Below, piece after piece: positions 44,991 through 54,025 of a stretch of 64,000 nucleotides of DNA. The DNA comes from Halomonas almeriensis. GTDB lineage: Bacteria > Pseudomonadota > Gammaproteobacteria > Pseudomonadales > Halomonadaceae. A model generated the notes under the pieces. It had not been told where the DNA came from and ran no database searches. It worked only from the letters and a program-made list of their open reading frames with translations. Within the stretch, counting starts at the first letter, position 1; every line of letters begins with the position of its first letter. Location: contig NZ_JAUFPO010000009.1 of the NCBI RefSeq assembly GCF_030409235.1, positions 601,743 to 665,742 on the forward strand, written 5' to 3'. The position numbers were made by a program, and so were the translations under genes.

Positions 44991-45178
44991 TCGCCATCTC
45001 TCTGCTGAAGACCGAGTCGCCATCAGAAATGACCCATCTGTGACCAAGAAAATGGACCCAACCGTGCCTTTCTGCTCTGCGTATTCAGCTTCGGCCAATA
45101 TTCTCAGTTGACCTGAATTCGTTGACTTTGTCCGCGCGTGCCTGCCTGAAAGCGTGGATGCCCCGGGCGTCCCAAAGC
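44991..45178. mobile_element. Possible terminal remnant of an IS21-type insertion sequence
   Basis: On the minus strand there are imperfect repeats TGGGTCCATTTTC and TGGGTCATTTCTGATGGCGA (around 45,020-45,060), a style seen at the ends of IS21-family elements. No istA or istB coding sequence remains and no target duplication was found. The call is weak and rests on pattern memory. Confidence 0.3.
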
Positions 45179-46279
45179 TTACTCCTCCAGGCCCCAGGTC
45201 TGCTTCAAGCGTGAGACGGTATGTTCCCATTTCGGCGTGGTCGGCTTGCACACGGTATTCTGATTGCCGAACAGGCCGACCTCGCTGAATGCCTGAGAAG
45301 TGGGGAATGAGGCGATCCAGCGGACCGCCACCAGGTATTCTGCCGCGTTCGCGCCATGTTCGTCGCTGAACTGATAGAGATGGGGGTATTCAGCGGCTGT
45401 GGTGAGCTCGGTCAACAGGGTTGGGCCCTGCTCGGTCGAGACCCGGAATTCGTCGGCCCGGCAGCGTTCTCCGGTTACCTCGGCAACGCCCACATAGCCG
45501 GTTTTGGGGATATTGACCCAGACTCTGTCACCTTCCGAGAGCATGGCAAGGGTTTTCGAGTACCAGCTGGCACCGCCCCCGGCGATAAACCCGTGCTGGC
45601 GTGCCAGCTCCCAGGGTCGGTCATCACCGAAGGAGGCATAGAACTCGCCGTTCCAGGGCTCGCGGCGTGGCTTTCGAGCTACCGGTTGTGGCGGCTCGTC
45701 GGGGTCGATCATCCAGGCCCGGCTCAGATACTGGTTGCCCTGGTCCTCGAAGGCGGCGAAGAAGAGGGCGTTGATCGCGAGCTGGGCATGGTCGTTGAGA
45801 TAGTTGATGATGCGTTCGCTACTGGCGTCGAGCTGGGTGGCCACCACGACCATCTGGTGGTTCTCGTTGAGGGCAACGCTATCCAGCGTGATGCCGAACC
45901 TGCCCTCGAAGGCGTCCTCGAGAGACGCATGAGGGCGCTGATAGCGTTCGGCGAAGGCCTGATAGATATCGACGAGCTGGTAGTCGGCGAGGGTGACCAC
46001 CCAGGCGGCATAGTCGATGGCCTGGGCCACCACGTCGCGAGGTGTCTTGTCGCGCTTGAGCTCGATGATGATGACGTTGCCATTGGCATCCAGGGCCAGC
46101 AGGTCGATCAGCTTGTCGAAGTCGGTGCGAACCTGTCGGCCGATCAGCAGCCAGTCTTCGTTGAGGATGGCGATGTCCTGCATGATCTGCTCTTCGAGCT
46201 GCCCTTCGTCGGCCAGCCCTGCGGGCCGCAGCTTCTGTGGTGTATCGCCGAGTTTCCAGATTCCCTGCTCGATTCCCAT
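45179..46279 (-). CDS. Predicted PD-(D/E)xK nuclease with C-terminal PUA/EVE-like domain
   Basis: 366 residues. The N-terminal half resembles NucS/RecB-type nucleases: FDKLIDLLALDANGNVIIIELKRDKTPRDVVAQALDY-like arrangement gives D (LIDLLAL) and E-x-K (IELKRD), the expected catalytic trio, with a downstream QAIDYAAWV helix. The C-terminal half (from about residue 215) has WELARQHGFIAGGGASWYSKTLAML and GDRVWVNIPKTGYVGVAEVTG, reminiscent of PUA/EVE-type modified-base readers. GGGGAA lies upstream of the ATG. It sits alone near a tRNA and an IS-like remnant. A modification-dependent nuclease or repair role is an inference. Confidence 0.75.
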   Translation of the reverse strand: MGIEQGIWKLGDTPQKLRPAGLADEGQLEEQIMQDIAILNEDWLLIGRQVRTDFDKLIDLLALDANGNVIIIELKRDKTPRDVVAQAIDYAAWVVTLADYQLVDIYQAFAERYQRPHASLEDAFEGRFGITLDSVALNENHQMVVVATQLDASSERIINYLNDHAQLAINALFFAAFEDQGNQYLSRAWMIDPDEPPQPVARKPRREPWNGEFYASFGDDRPWELARQHGFIAGGGASWYSKTLAMLSEGDRVWVNIPKTGYVGVAEVTGERCRADEFRVSTEQGPTLLTELTTAAEYPHLYQFSDEHGANAAEYLVAVRWIASFPTSQAFSEVGLFGNQNTVCKPTTPKWEHTVSRLKQTWGLEE

Positions 46280-46577
46280 TGTGGTGTTCCCCTTGGCGTG
46301 TCTTGTCGATTTGATGCTGTTCCGGTGTTGCCACTATGTCTGGTGGCCATGATCAGGGCCGGGTGGTATGCCTGTCGATTGTCACCGGTTTTCCGCCTTT
46401 CCTGGGATTCCGCTGGTCGGTATTGCCGGCCCAACACGTCTGCGACGCCCGTGTCACCCTGGACCACCCCCGCCTGCTATGATGCAAGGAACGATCGCGT
46501 GGCAGGATGCCGCGAGCTTGCCTGATGGGTTCCGGGGAGCAGCGCGGTCAGTGGAGGGGCAACCGAAGGGAGTCAAA

Positions 46578-47161
46578 ATGCCGCGTATCGAGGTTCGAGA
46601 GGCCGGGGGCGTAATGTCTGTGCCTTTCTGGACATGCTGGCGCATGCCGAGATCGGTGAGGCGATGCTGGCGCTGTCCGATGATGGCTATGACGTCCTGG
46701 TGGGCTCGCTACCGGGGGCGGTGAAGACGTTCTCGAGCTATGCCGAGCATCCCCTGAGCGAGGCTGAGGCCATCGAGTATGCCCCCGACCTGTGGTCGAC
46801 GGCGGCGGGGCGCTATCAGATCCTGGCGCGCTACTGGCGGCACTATCAGCCGATGCTGGCGTTGCCGGATTTCAGCCCCGAGAGTCAGGATCGCTATGCG
46901 TTGCAGCAGCTGCGCGAGCAGCGGGCCCTGCCGTTGATTCAATCCGGTCGGCTGCGCCGTGCCATTGCGGCTTGCGCGAACATCTGGGCGAGTCTGCCCG
47001 GCGCGGGTTATGGCCAGCACGAGGTGGCGTTCGAGTCGTTGGTGGTGGTCTATCAGCAGGCGGGGGGCCGGTTGGCCTCGCGGGATCAGCACTGGCTCGA
47101 GTCGGTGATGCAGGCGGTGCGCCATGATAGGGGTGGCTGGCATGAAGAAAGGGACCCCTGA
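46578..47161 (+). pseudogene. Lambda R-type lysozyme (GH104 endolysin) gene with a one-base frameshift
   Basis: Frame 1 from the ATG at 46,578 (AGGGAG ribosome site) gives MPRIEVREAGG and then goes off into unrelated codons. The other frame picks up with RNVCAFLDMLAHAE and continues DGYDVLVGS, STAAGRYQILARYWRHY, LPDFSPESQDRYALQQLRE and SNIWASLPGAGYGQ-like ANIWASLPGAGYGQHE, matching lambda endolysin throughout, with the catalytic Glu in HAE. One missing G in the run at 46,605-46,609 explains the break; restored length would be about 194 residues. The downstream part alone could start at the ATG at 46,634 but would lack the helix before the catalytic Glu. Confidence 0.85.
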
Positions 47162-47170
47162 GGGTCCCTT
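47149..47170. terminator. Bidirectional hairpin between lysozyme and secreted-protein genes
   Basis: AAGGGACCC/GGGTCCCTT, 9 base pairs with a 4-base loop. The lysozyme TGA lies within it. On the minus strand it is followed by TTTCTTC, so it also ends the convergent gene at 47,219. Confidence 0.7.
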
Positions 47171-47218
47171 CGCTGTGCGACGCATTGGCGAGTCAAGGAA
47201 TATTGAGTGCGAGTGGGA

Positions 47219-47650
47219 TTACTCCGCGGTGATGGTCTGGGTGACCAGCTCGCCGTCCCTCTTGATCGGGCCGTCTTCGGAGGCGCCAAGGGTGTATTCG
47301 AAGATACCGGTCTCCATGCCGCCATCTTCGCCATGCACCATCAGCATCAGGTGGTCGCCGGCGCTGACTTCTTCAGTCAACAGCGCGGTGACGTGCATGT
47401 TCTTGCCTTCCTTGAGGGGGGCATGGCCGACCACCGGGCCGGGTTTCATGCTCTCATCGGTGCGGTGCACCACCAGCCAGCCGTTGGTGTTGGTCATGAC
47501 CTTTTCGGCGGTCACGCTGCCAGCGGAGACGGATTGATCATCGGCCCAGACGCCGGGGTCGTGGTCGCCATGCATTTCAGCGTGGGCCATGCCGGCGCCG
47601 AGCAGCAGTGAAGCAGAAACGAATGTGCTTGCCATCAGCTTGGTCATCAT
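47219..47650 (-). CDS. Small secreted protein, DUF7282-like
   Basis: 143 residues with a signal peptide (FVSASLLLGAGMAHA). The mature domain has VTAEKVMTNTNGWLVVHRTDE, KPGPVVGHAPLKEGKNMHVTALL, and HLMLMVHGEDGGMETGIFEY, a beta-rich pattern of repeated short strands reminiscent of DUF7282/CHRD-like exported domains. AAGGAGA precedes the ATG. It lies about 100 bases after an ECF sigma/anti-sigma pair on the same strand and may belong to its regulon; function is unknown. Confidence 0.75.
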   Translation of the reverse strand: MMTKLMASTFVSASLLLGAGMAHAEMHGDHDPGVWADDQSVSAGSVTAEKVMTNTNGWLVVHRTDESMKPGPVVGHAPLKEGKNMHVTALLTEEVSAGDHLMLMVHGEDGGMETGIFEYTLGASEDGPIKRDGELVTQTITAE

Positions 47651-47748
47651 TCTCTTCTCCTTGGTCTTCGAGCATGCTCCATCGAGTGCCGATGGAGCAT
47701 GGGTAGATACGCTGGGAGAAGGGCCCGGGTTTCAGACAATGGGAAAAA

Positions 47749-48516
47749 CTACAGACGCCGAGTGGCGGGGTAGAGATAACCGTGGATGGCCGGGCCGGTA
47801 GGCTGGCCGGTGGGTGAGCCGCCCGGCGGCTCGACACTGATGCCGAAGGTGGCGCGCTTGAGCAGTTCTGGGCTGTATTCGCTGAGGGCGTTGGCGGCCA
47901 GGCTCAGGTTGTCGTTGAGCACGCCCACGGAGCGCGGCTTGGGACCCAGGGAATCTTCCTTGATCCACATCTGGTAGCTCTTGTCGGGCAGCGGCTCTGC
48001 GGAGACGGCCTGCACGTGCAGCTCGCGACTGGGCAGCTCCACCGAGACCATGAAGGCCGGCTGCTGGTCGTTCTGCTGGAAGACTGCCACGAAGGGTTCG
48101 TGCTCCTGCTGCGTAGGTAAGGGGGCCAACAGCAACACGGCAAGCACCAGGGCGGCGGCCGTGGCCAGGCCGGTGCCCCATTGCCAGAAGCGCAGGCGGC
48201 GCTGCAGCTGGACGACGTTGCCGGTGTCAGCAGTTGCCCGGTCAGAGTCGGCTTGCTGGCTGGCGTTGTCGCGGGTGTCGTGTTGTGCTTCGAGTTCCTC
48301 GATACGCTGTTCGATGCGTTCGAGCAAATGCGGCCCGGGGGCGACGTCCTTGATCTCGTCGGCCAGGGGCGCCAGGCGGGCTTCCCAGGCCTGGATCAGG
48401 TCATTGAGCGTTGCGTCGGCCTGGCGGCGCTGCGCGACCCGAGTGCGCTCTTCGGCGTCCAGGGTGCCGAGCACATACTCCGCGGCCAGCATGTCGAGAT
48501 CGTCGCAGTCGGTCAT
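47749..48516 (-). CDS. RskA-type anti-sigma factor
   Basis: 255 residues: a cytoplasmic N-terminal anti-sigma domain (MLAAEYVLGTLDAEERTRV is typical), one transmembrane helix (WGTGLATAAALVLAVLLLAPL, about residues 115-135), and a periplasmic RskA domain with HVQAVSAEPLPDKSYQMWIKED and FGISVEPPGGSPTGQPTGP. The ATG overlaps the sigma-factor stop (ATGA). It should hold the partner sigma factor inactive at the membrane until proteolysis. Confidence 0.9.
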   Translation of the reverse strand: MTDCDDLDMLAAEYVLGTLDAEERTRVAQRRQADATLNDLIQAWEARLAPLADEIKDVAPGPHLLERIEQRIEELEAQHDTRDNASQQADSDRATADTGNVVQLQRRLRFWQWGTGLATAAALVLAVLLLAPLPTQQEHEPFVAVFQQNDQQPAFMVSVELPSRELHVQAVSAEPLPDKSYQMWIKEDSLGPKPRSVGVLNDNLSLAANALSEYSPELLKRATFGISVEPPGGSPTGQPTGPAIHGYLYPATRRL

Positions 48517-49130
48517 GATGCCAGACACCCCTTGAGTTGCTTGAGGGCACGGTGCAGCCAGGTCTTGACGGTATTGACCGGCTGCTCGAAATGTTCCGCC
48601 AGGTCGGCGCGTGACCAGCCTTCCAGATAGGCCAGCCGAACCATGTCCTGGCGGCGGCCCTCGAGTTCCTCCAGGCAGGTGTAGAGGCGTTGCGCATCCT
48701 CTTCCCCCTCCAGGCGTTCACGGGCGCTGGGCGTATCCGAGGCGGTTTGATCCAGGATGTCGGCCGGCTCGTGGCGGGCCGTGGGGCGTCGGCGCAACTC
48801 GTCGATGGCGCGGTTGCGGGCGATGGTCACCATCCAGGTGATGGGCGAAGCCTTGAGCGCATCGAACTGCTCGGCCTTCTGCCAGATAGTGACGTAGACC
48901 TCCTGAACGACATCGTCGGTCCGCTGCTCGTGCTTCAAGATACGCAGCACGGCCCCATAGAGTTTCGCCGCGGTGGCCTCGTAGAGTCGGGCGAAGGCCT
49001 GACGATCCTGGTCGGCGACGCCCTGCAGCAGCGCCTCGAGTTGTTCCCGGGTGATGGCACCTGGCATGGCGTCGGGGCCGGTCGAGGTGCCGGCGGCGGG
49101 GTCCGAGGCCGGGTCCGAAGCATGGTGCAT
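48513..49130 (-). CDS. ECF RNA polymerase sigma factor, SigK-like
   Basis: 205 residues. Sigma region 2 spans about 40-110 (FARLYEATAAKLYGAVLRIL, DDVVQEVYVTIWQKA, WMVTIARNRAIDELRRR), and region 4 at the C-terminus (LEELEGRRQDMVRLAYLEGWSRADLAEHF, VNTVKTWLHRALKQLK). The start is uncertain: the ATG at 49,130 gives the best length, and the frame is open to 49,223. Co-transcribed with an RskA anti-sigma factor. The inducing signal is unknown; SigK/RskA pairs elsewhere respond to redox or envelope stress. Confidence 0.92.
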   Translation of the reverse strand: MHHASDPASDPAAGTSTGPDAMPGAITREQLEALLQGVADQDRQAFARLYEATAAKLYGAVLRILKHEQRTDDVVQEVYVTIWQKAEQFDALKASPITWMVTIARNRAIDELRRRPTARHEPADILDQTASDTPSARERLEGEEDAQRLYTCLEELEGRRQDMVRLAYLEGWSRADLAEHFEQPVNTVKTWLHRALKQLKGCLAS

Positions 49131-49242
49131 GCCGCATTCTCGCTTGTGGTGGAGGCGTCGAGGCACGCGGCTAAGCGTGCCAGTCTGATCGGCAGATTGA
49201 CGCGACTCGTGCGTGGCGGTCAAGTCGACCCGGCCGGGATTA

Positions 49243-49593
49243 TCAGCCCTGAAGCATGTCCATCAGCAGGATGACGCTGCCATAGGTGCCGACTCCGGCG
49301 ATGATCGGCCAGCCCAGCGAGCGCAGGCGGTACCAGACGATCAGGGTAGCGATGACGCCCAGCAGGGTGGCGAGCCAGGCCATGGTATCGGGCTGGCGTG
49401 GCACCAGCGAGACGCCGAAGAGGGCGGCGATCATCATCGGGCCGAGGATGCTCAGCCATTGCGGCATGGCGTTGAGGCTGTCGCTGCCGTCCAGGCGCCT
49501 GAGGCGGCGCCGCATCCACAACAGCGGCAGCAGGCGGATCAGATAGGTGCCGAGGGCGCAGGCCAGCACGGCCAGCCAGAGCCGATTACTCAT
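49243..49593 (-). CDS. azlD: AzlD-family branched-chain amino acid export subunit
   Basis: 116 residues, four hydrophobic helices, starting MSNRLWLAVLACALGTYLIRLLPLL. The GTYLIRLLPL motif and small size are typical of AzlD. The start overlaps the azlC stop by 8 bases, forming the two-component AzlCD exporter of branched-chain and possibly other amino acids. Confidence 0.88.
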   Translation of the reverse strand: MSNRLWLAVLACALGTYLIRLLPLLWMRRRLRRLDGSDSLNAMPQWLSILGPMMIAALFGVSLVPRQPDTMAWLATLLGVIATLIVWYRLRSLGWPIIAGVGTYGSVILLMDMLQG

Positions 49594-50332
49594 GGGAACC
49601 TCGCGAGGTGGGTGAGGCGTTCGGTCGGGCACCGAGCCTGACCAGATAGAAGCACAACACCCCACAACCGGCCGCCAGCGGAATGCCCAGATTGGTCAGG
49701 TCATTCAGCGTGCAGGTCATGGCAATGGCGATGGTCAGCAACAGGGCAGCCGTCCAGCGTAGCGAGGTGAAGCGCGGCATCACCAGCACCAGAAACAGGG
49801 CCGGCAGGGCGAAGGGCATGACCTCGCCGAGCAGCGGCCATTGCGCCATCAGCCAGTCGCCGGCAATGGCGCCCAGAGCGGTGCCGGCGACCCAGCTCAC
49901 CCAGGCCAGCAGGGCGGCACCGCTATACCAGCCAAGGCGCTGGGAGGCCTCGAGTTGGGGCATGCGCGTGTGCGCCAGGGCGAAGACCTGATCGGTCAGG
50001 CCGTGCATCAGCCAGGGCCACCAGCGACTGGTCGTCAACCAGGGCGCCAGGTTCGGTCCATAGACCATGTGACGCACATTGATCAGCAGGGTCATGGCGA
50101 TCAGCAGCCAGAGGGGGGCGCCGGCCGCCGCCATGCCGATGAACAGGAACTGCGAGGCGCCAGCATAGATCAAAAGCGAGATCAGGGTGGCTTCCCAGGT
50201 GGTGAAGCCGGCCTGGATCGATACCAGCCCGAAGGAGATGGCGACTGGAATGTAGCCACCCAGCAGCGGGATGGCCTCGCGCATGCCGAGCCACCAGGCA
50301 GGTGTCGTCGGGCGTCGGGTATCGGTGGTCAT
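49586..50332 (-). CDS. azlC: AzlC-family branched-chain amino acid permease
   Basis: 248 residues with about seven helices; MREAIPLLGGYIPVAISFGLV, YAGASQFLFIGMAAAG, and NVRHMVYGPNLAPWL are AzlC hallmarks. The ATG at 50,332 has only a weak ribosome site (GGCC), but the family start fits. Partner of the overlapping azlD gene. Confidence 0.9.
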   Translation of the reverse strand: MTTDTRRPTTPAWWLGMREAIPLLGGYIPVAISFGLVSIQAGFTTWEATLISLLIYAGASQFLFIGMAAAGAPLWLLIAMTLLINVRHMVYGPNLAPWLTTSRWWPWLMHGLTDQVFALAHTRMPQLEASQRLGWYSGAALLAWVSWVAGTALGAIAGDWLMAQWPLLGEVMPFALPALFLVLVMPRFTSLRWTAALLLTIAIAMTCTLNDLTNLGIPLAAGCGVLCFYLVRLGARPNASPTSRGSHE

Positions 50333-50451
50333 GGTTCGGCCTGCAGGTCGGAGTAGACAATGCTCATCAGTCGCATGGTTCAGGTCCCGGTGCTGGGGAA
50401 GCGGTGGATCCGATCGGCACCGGGCCAGGGGCCATGCGGCTCGGTTTCCGC

Positions 50452-50778
50452 TCAGGCCCCGCGCGGGGCCAGCAGGATGATCCCGGCGCCGGCCAGGCAG
50501 ATCGCCGCGCCGATCAGGTCCCAGCGGTCGGGCAGGCGTTGCTCGACCAGCCACAACCAGCCTAGCGAGGTGACGATGTAAACGCCGCCGTAGGCCGCAT
50601 AGGCGCGGCCAGCGTAGTCGGCGTCGCTGAGGCTGAGCAGCCAGGCGAAGAGCACCAGGCTGGCCACGCCGGGCAGCAGCCAGAGAGTTGACTTGTCCAG
50701 CCGCCACCAGGTCCAGACGCTGAAACAGCCGGCGATTTCCGCCAGGGCGGCGGCGACGTAGAGGACGAGTGTGCTCAT
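50452..50778 (-). CDS. ynfA: YnfA/UPF0060 small membrane protein
   Basis: 108 residues, four transmembrane helices: [53 protein letters not shown] and [22 protein letters not shown] and YAAYGGVYI are invariant in UPF0060. The family is distantly related to small multidrug exporters; its natural substrate is unknown. It lies between azlC and the IDH-like gene, all on the minus strand. Confidence 0.9.
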   Translation of the reverse strand: MSTLVLYVAAALAEIAGCFSVWTWWRLDKSTLWLLPGVASLVLFAWLLSLSDADYAGRAYAAYGGVYIVTSLGWLWLVEQRLPDRWDLIGAAICLAGAGIILLAPRGA

Positions 50779-50864
50779 GTCAGGCGGGACCTGCCGGGAA
50801 CCGGCGATGCCATGCCGCGGCGCCCGCCCGAGGCAGGGGGCCGCGGCACTGGCCAGGGCCGGCC

Positions 50865-52604
50865 TCACGCCGAGAGGCGTGCGGCCACGGCGTCGAGGAA
50901 GCCCTGCATGCCGACGACGTTTTCCTTATCGGGCTCGTTGGTCTTGCCCTTGAGGTCTCCGGTGACGATGCCGTCGCCGATGGTATCGATCAGCGCGGCC
51001 TTGAGGCGGGTAGCGTAGTCCCCCAGCTCGGTATTGCCCTCGCGCTCGGCGACGGTTTCCAGGGCATTGCCCACGGCATAGATCAGCGCCGAGGAGTTGA
51101 AGTGCGCCACCTTGCCGTCGCTCTCCAGATACTGCAGGTAGAGGTCGTGGGCGGTGCCGTGGGGCGCCTCGAACAGCATGGTGCCGTTTTTGCTCTCGAT
51201 GATCGAGCTGGCGGTGGCCAGGCTGCCGCCCAGGGCCGCGGAGATATCTGAGAAGATATCGCCGTCCAGGTTCTGCGCCGGGTAGAGGGCGTTGCGGGGC
51301 GGGTCGGTGATCATTTTGACCAGCTGACGCGAGGGCCGCATGATCATGAAGGACGGCGGCGGGGTGTCGGCCTTGGCCAGTTCGCGGCGCGCCTCTGTGA
51401 TGACGTCGCTGAACACCTCGTCGTAATCCATGTACTCGCGCTTGAGGCCGAAGTAGACCTCCTTGTCCTTGCGCGAGGCGTCGCGGAAGACCTGCAGCAC
51501 CCAGTCCTTGATCGCCGCGCGGTCGTTGGACATCAGCAGGATGGGGTCGCCCTTGCGGACGTGGCGGGCATGCTTCTCCTCGCCGTCGACCACGACCTTG
51601 AGGATGCCGTCTTCCTCGGCCGGCGCATTGTAGCTGCCGTACTGGTCGCCGCCGCCGGCACTCATGCGCGAAATCGAGACCTGTGCCTTGCGGTCCGGTA
51701 TGCCGTGGCGCTTGAGCTGCTCGACCAACTTGTACAGCTTGCGACCGGAGGTGTTGTCCGGCACCCCCCACAGGGCGCGTTCCGGCGGGTTGGCGACCAG
51801 CCGCGCGGCCTGAGCGTCGATCAGCTCGTAGTGATACTCGAGCCCCAGTTCCTCGACCCTGGCCTGATACTCGGCCTGGTAGATCTCTTCGATGGCGGCG
51901 CGCATCACGCCGTCATAGCCGGCGATTACGGTGTCCTTGAGGCCCAGGTAGATGTCGCGCTTTTCATCGATGGCGCGCTGGAAGAAGCGGTGCGCCCAGG
52001 CCCTGACGGCATCCAGGTCATTGGTGGCCAGCAGCCAGGGATCGCCCTTGCTGACCTCGCGACGGTGCAGTTCCACCGGGTCGCCGCTGGCGCCGACGAA
52101 CAGCAGCTTGACCATGCCCGAGCCGTCGGCGAGGGCGTTGTGGCTGTCCTTGATGCCGCCGTCGTCCATGGTGTCGACGACGATATCGCGCCCCTGCCAC
52201 TGGGGGCGTTCGAGCCGCAGGTTACGAAACTCGATGTCCTCGCGGGTGATGTTGCCGCCGATGCCCTTGCGAATGGCCCCGTTCGGCGACTTGGTGGCCA
52301 GCGGGTGAAGGCTGGCCCGATCGAGCCCGGGGCGCTCGGCGAGCATGGCATCGAGCTGTTCGCGGTTGACCGTCATGCCGGCGTTCTTGACGCCCACGCC
52401 GTGGCGGTTGAGCGCCTCGATGGCATCGGTGACGGCCTGGCCATTGGTGGCCAGTCGGTTCTCCGCGGTCAGGTCGATCTCGACCAGGTTGATATCCAGC
52501 GGCTGGGTGACGAAGGTCTCGAGAATCCGTTCGAAGGCCACCTGTGCCATTTCGTCGCCATGCAGGATGACAAGCGGGGAGGCCACGTTGATCTTGTTGC
52601 TCAT
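50865..52604 (-). CDS. NADP-type isocitrate dehydrogenase-like enzyme with internal duplication
   Basis: 579 residues, much longer than the 400-420 of standard homodimeric enzymes. The start ([20 protein letters not shown]) and [15 protein letters not shown] correspond to the isocitrate-binding region of eukaryotic-type IDH; the C-terminal part has [36 protein letters not shown] and [13 protein letters not shown]. Residues about 186-285 ([45 protein letters not shown]) and about 351-450 ([43 protein letters not shown]) are visibly repeated. The likely reaction is oxidative decarboxylation of isocitrate, but the duplication makes substrate uncertain. A separate IDH may exist elsewhere. Confidence 0.8.
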   Translation of the reverse strand: MSNKINVASPLVILHGDEMAQVAFERILETFVTQPLDINLVEIDLTAENRLATNGQAVTDAIEALNRHGVGVKNAGMTVNREQLDAMLAERPGLDRASLHPLATKSPNGAIRKGIGGNITREDIEFRNLRLERPQWQGRDIVVDTMDDGGIKDSHNALADGSGMVKLLFVGASGDPVELHRREVSKGDPWLLATNDLDAVRAWAHRFFQRAIDEKRDIYLGLKDTVIAGYDGVMRAAIEEIYQAEYQARVEELGLEYHYELIDAQAARLVANPPERALWGVPDNTSGRKLYKLVEQLKRHGIPDRKAQVSISRMSAGGGDQYGSYNAPAEEDGILKVVVDGEEKHARHVRKGDPILLMSNDRAAIKDWVLQVFRDASRKDKEVYFGLKREYMDYDEVFSDVITEARRELAKADTPPPSFMIMRPSRQLVKMITDPPRNALYPAQNLDGDIFSDISAALGGSLATASSIIESKNGTMLFEAPHGTAHDLYLQYLESDGKVAHFNSSALIYAVGNALETVAEREGNTELGDYATRLKAALIDTIGDGIVTGDLKGKTNEPDKENVVGMQGFLDAVAARLSA

Positions 52605-52744
52605 GGGCGTCTCATGTCGGTCGGAAGTGGAGTGATGGGCGAGGGCGGAAAGCGCTGGCGCGGCTCGCCATCAGGGTATGCGCATTATACAAGCGATCGG
52701 CGCGGCTGGCACGGTGCCGCCTCACGAGGCGGCCGGCCAGCGAG

Positions 52745-53995
52745 TCATTCCGGGTGCCCGTCGGCCCAGCGCTCGTCGGGGTGTACCTCGTTGGCTGGCA
52801 GCACCGGATCATACCCCTCGGCGCGTAACGCTTCGATGACATCCCGAGTATGGTCGCGTCCCAGGGTTTCCAGTGTGGCCTCGACCTCGGTGGCGCGCAA
52901 CGACAGGTCGGTGAAGGTGCGCTGATGGGCAATGGTGATGACATTGGCGCGCTGTTCGGCGAGCAGGTTGGTCAGCTCGGAGAGGGCGCCGGGCACATCC
53001 GAGATGCCGACCCGCACCCGCACGATCCGCCCGCTGCGCACCAGGCCACGCTGGATCACCGAGGACAGGGCCAGCATGTCGATGTTGCCACCGCACAGCA
53101 CCAGGCCAACCCGGCGGCCGCGGAAGCGTTCCGGGTCGGCGAGAATGGCGGCCAGGCCGGCGGCGCCGGCACCCTCGGCGACGGTCTTCTCGATCTCCAG
53201 CAACAGCAGGATAGCGCGTTCGATCTCCGGCTCGTCGACCAGGCAGATGTCGTTGACGTGCGTGCGGATGATTTCCCGGGTCAGCTCGCCGGGCTGCTTG
53301 ACGGCGATGCCTTCGGCAAGACTGGCCTGCCCGCAGTGGACCGGCTCGTCGGCCAGTACCTGCTGCATGGCCGGGTAGCGCTGGCTCTGCACGCCGACGA
53401 TTTCGATCTCCGGGCGCAGCGCCCGGGCGGCCACGGCATTGCCACTGATCAGGCCGCCCCCGCCGATGGGGATGACCAGGCTCTCCAGGTCCGGGTGGTC
53501 CTCGAGCATTTCCAGCGCCATGGTGCCCTGGCCGGCGATGATGGCCGGGTCGTCGTAGGGGTGGACGAAGACCAGGTTACGTTCCTCGGCCAGGCGCTGG
53601 GCGTAGGTGCCGGCCTCGTCGACGCCTTCGCCCTCCAGGTGCACCTCGGCGCCCAGCTGGCGCGTGTTGCGCACCTTGAGGTTGGGGGTGTGGCGCGGCA
53701 TGACGATGGTGGCGTGAATGCCCAGTCGAGCCGCGTGGTAGGCCACTGCCTGGGCATGGTTGCCCGCCGACATCGCGATGACGCCCCGGCGACGCTCGTC
53801 CTCGGACAGCAACAGCAAGTGATTCAGGGCACCGCGTTCCTTGAAGGCGGCAGTGAACTGGTGGTTCTCGAACTTGATATACAGCTCGCAACCGGTTAGT
53901 GCTGAGAGCGTGGCCGAGTGCAGGCAGGGCGTGCGCACCAGCTGGTCGCGGGTGCGTTCGGCGGCTTGTTTTACGTCATCCAGGGTGACGGTCAT
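52745..53995 (-). CDS. PLP-dependent threonine ammonia-lyase with C-terminal ACT-like domain
   Basis: 416 residues. The PLP domain has FTAAFKERGALNHLL with the Schiff-base Lys, SAGNHAQAVAYHAARLG, the GGGGLISG phosphate loop and LCGGNIDM. The C-terminal about 80 residues (RVRVGISDVPGALSELTNLLAE) form an ACT-like domain. This is the TdcB-like long form that deaminates threonine (and serine) to 2-oxobutyrate. Ala-Ala precedes Phe-Lys where Gly-Ser is common. Whether it is biosynthetic (IlvA) or catabolic is not settled; the length and single ACT favour the catabolic class. Confidence 0.88.
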   Translation of the reverse strand: MTVTLDDVKQAAERTRDQLVRTPCLHSATLSALTGCELYIKFENHQFTAAFKERGALNHLLLLSEDERRRGVIAMSAGNHAQAVAYHAARLGIHATIVMPRHTPNLKVRNTRQLGAEVHLEGEGVDEAGTYAQRLAEERNLVFVHPYDDPAIIAGQGTMALEMLEDHPDLESLVIPIGGGGLISGNAVAARALRPEIEIVGVQSQRYPAMQQVLADEPVHCGQASLAEGIAVKQPGELTREIIRTHVNDICLVDEPEIERAILLLLEIEKTVAEGAGAAGLAAILADPERFRGRRVGLVLCGGNIDMLALSSVIQRGLVRSGRIVRVRVGISDVPGALSELTNLLAEQRANVITIAHQRTFTDLSLRATEVEATLETLGRDHTRDVIEALRAEGYDPVLPANEVHPDERWADGHPE

Positions 53996-54025
53996 GGGCG
54001 AGTCTCTCCATCGGGCCGGGCGTGA

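Noticed and set aside
44337..46577. Integrative island starting at the tRNA gene
   Set aside because: No second copy of the tRNA 3' end and no integrase were found downstream, so the tRNA-adjacent accessory genes cannot be called an integrated element.
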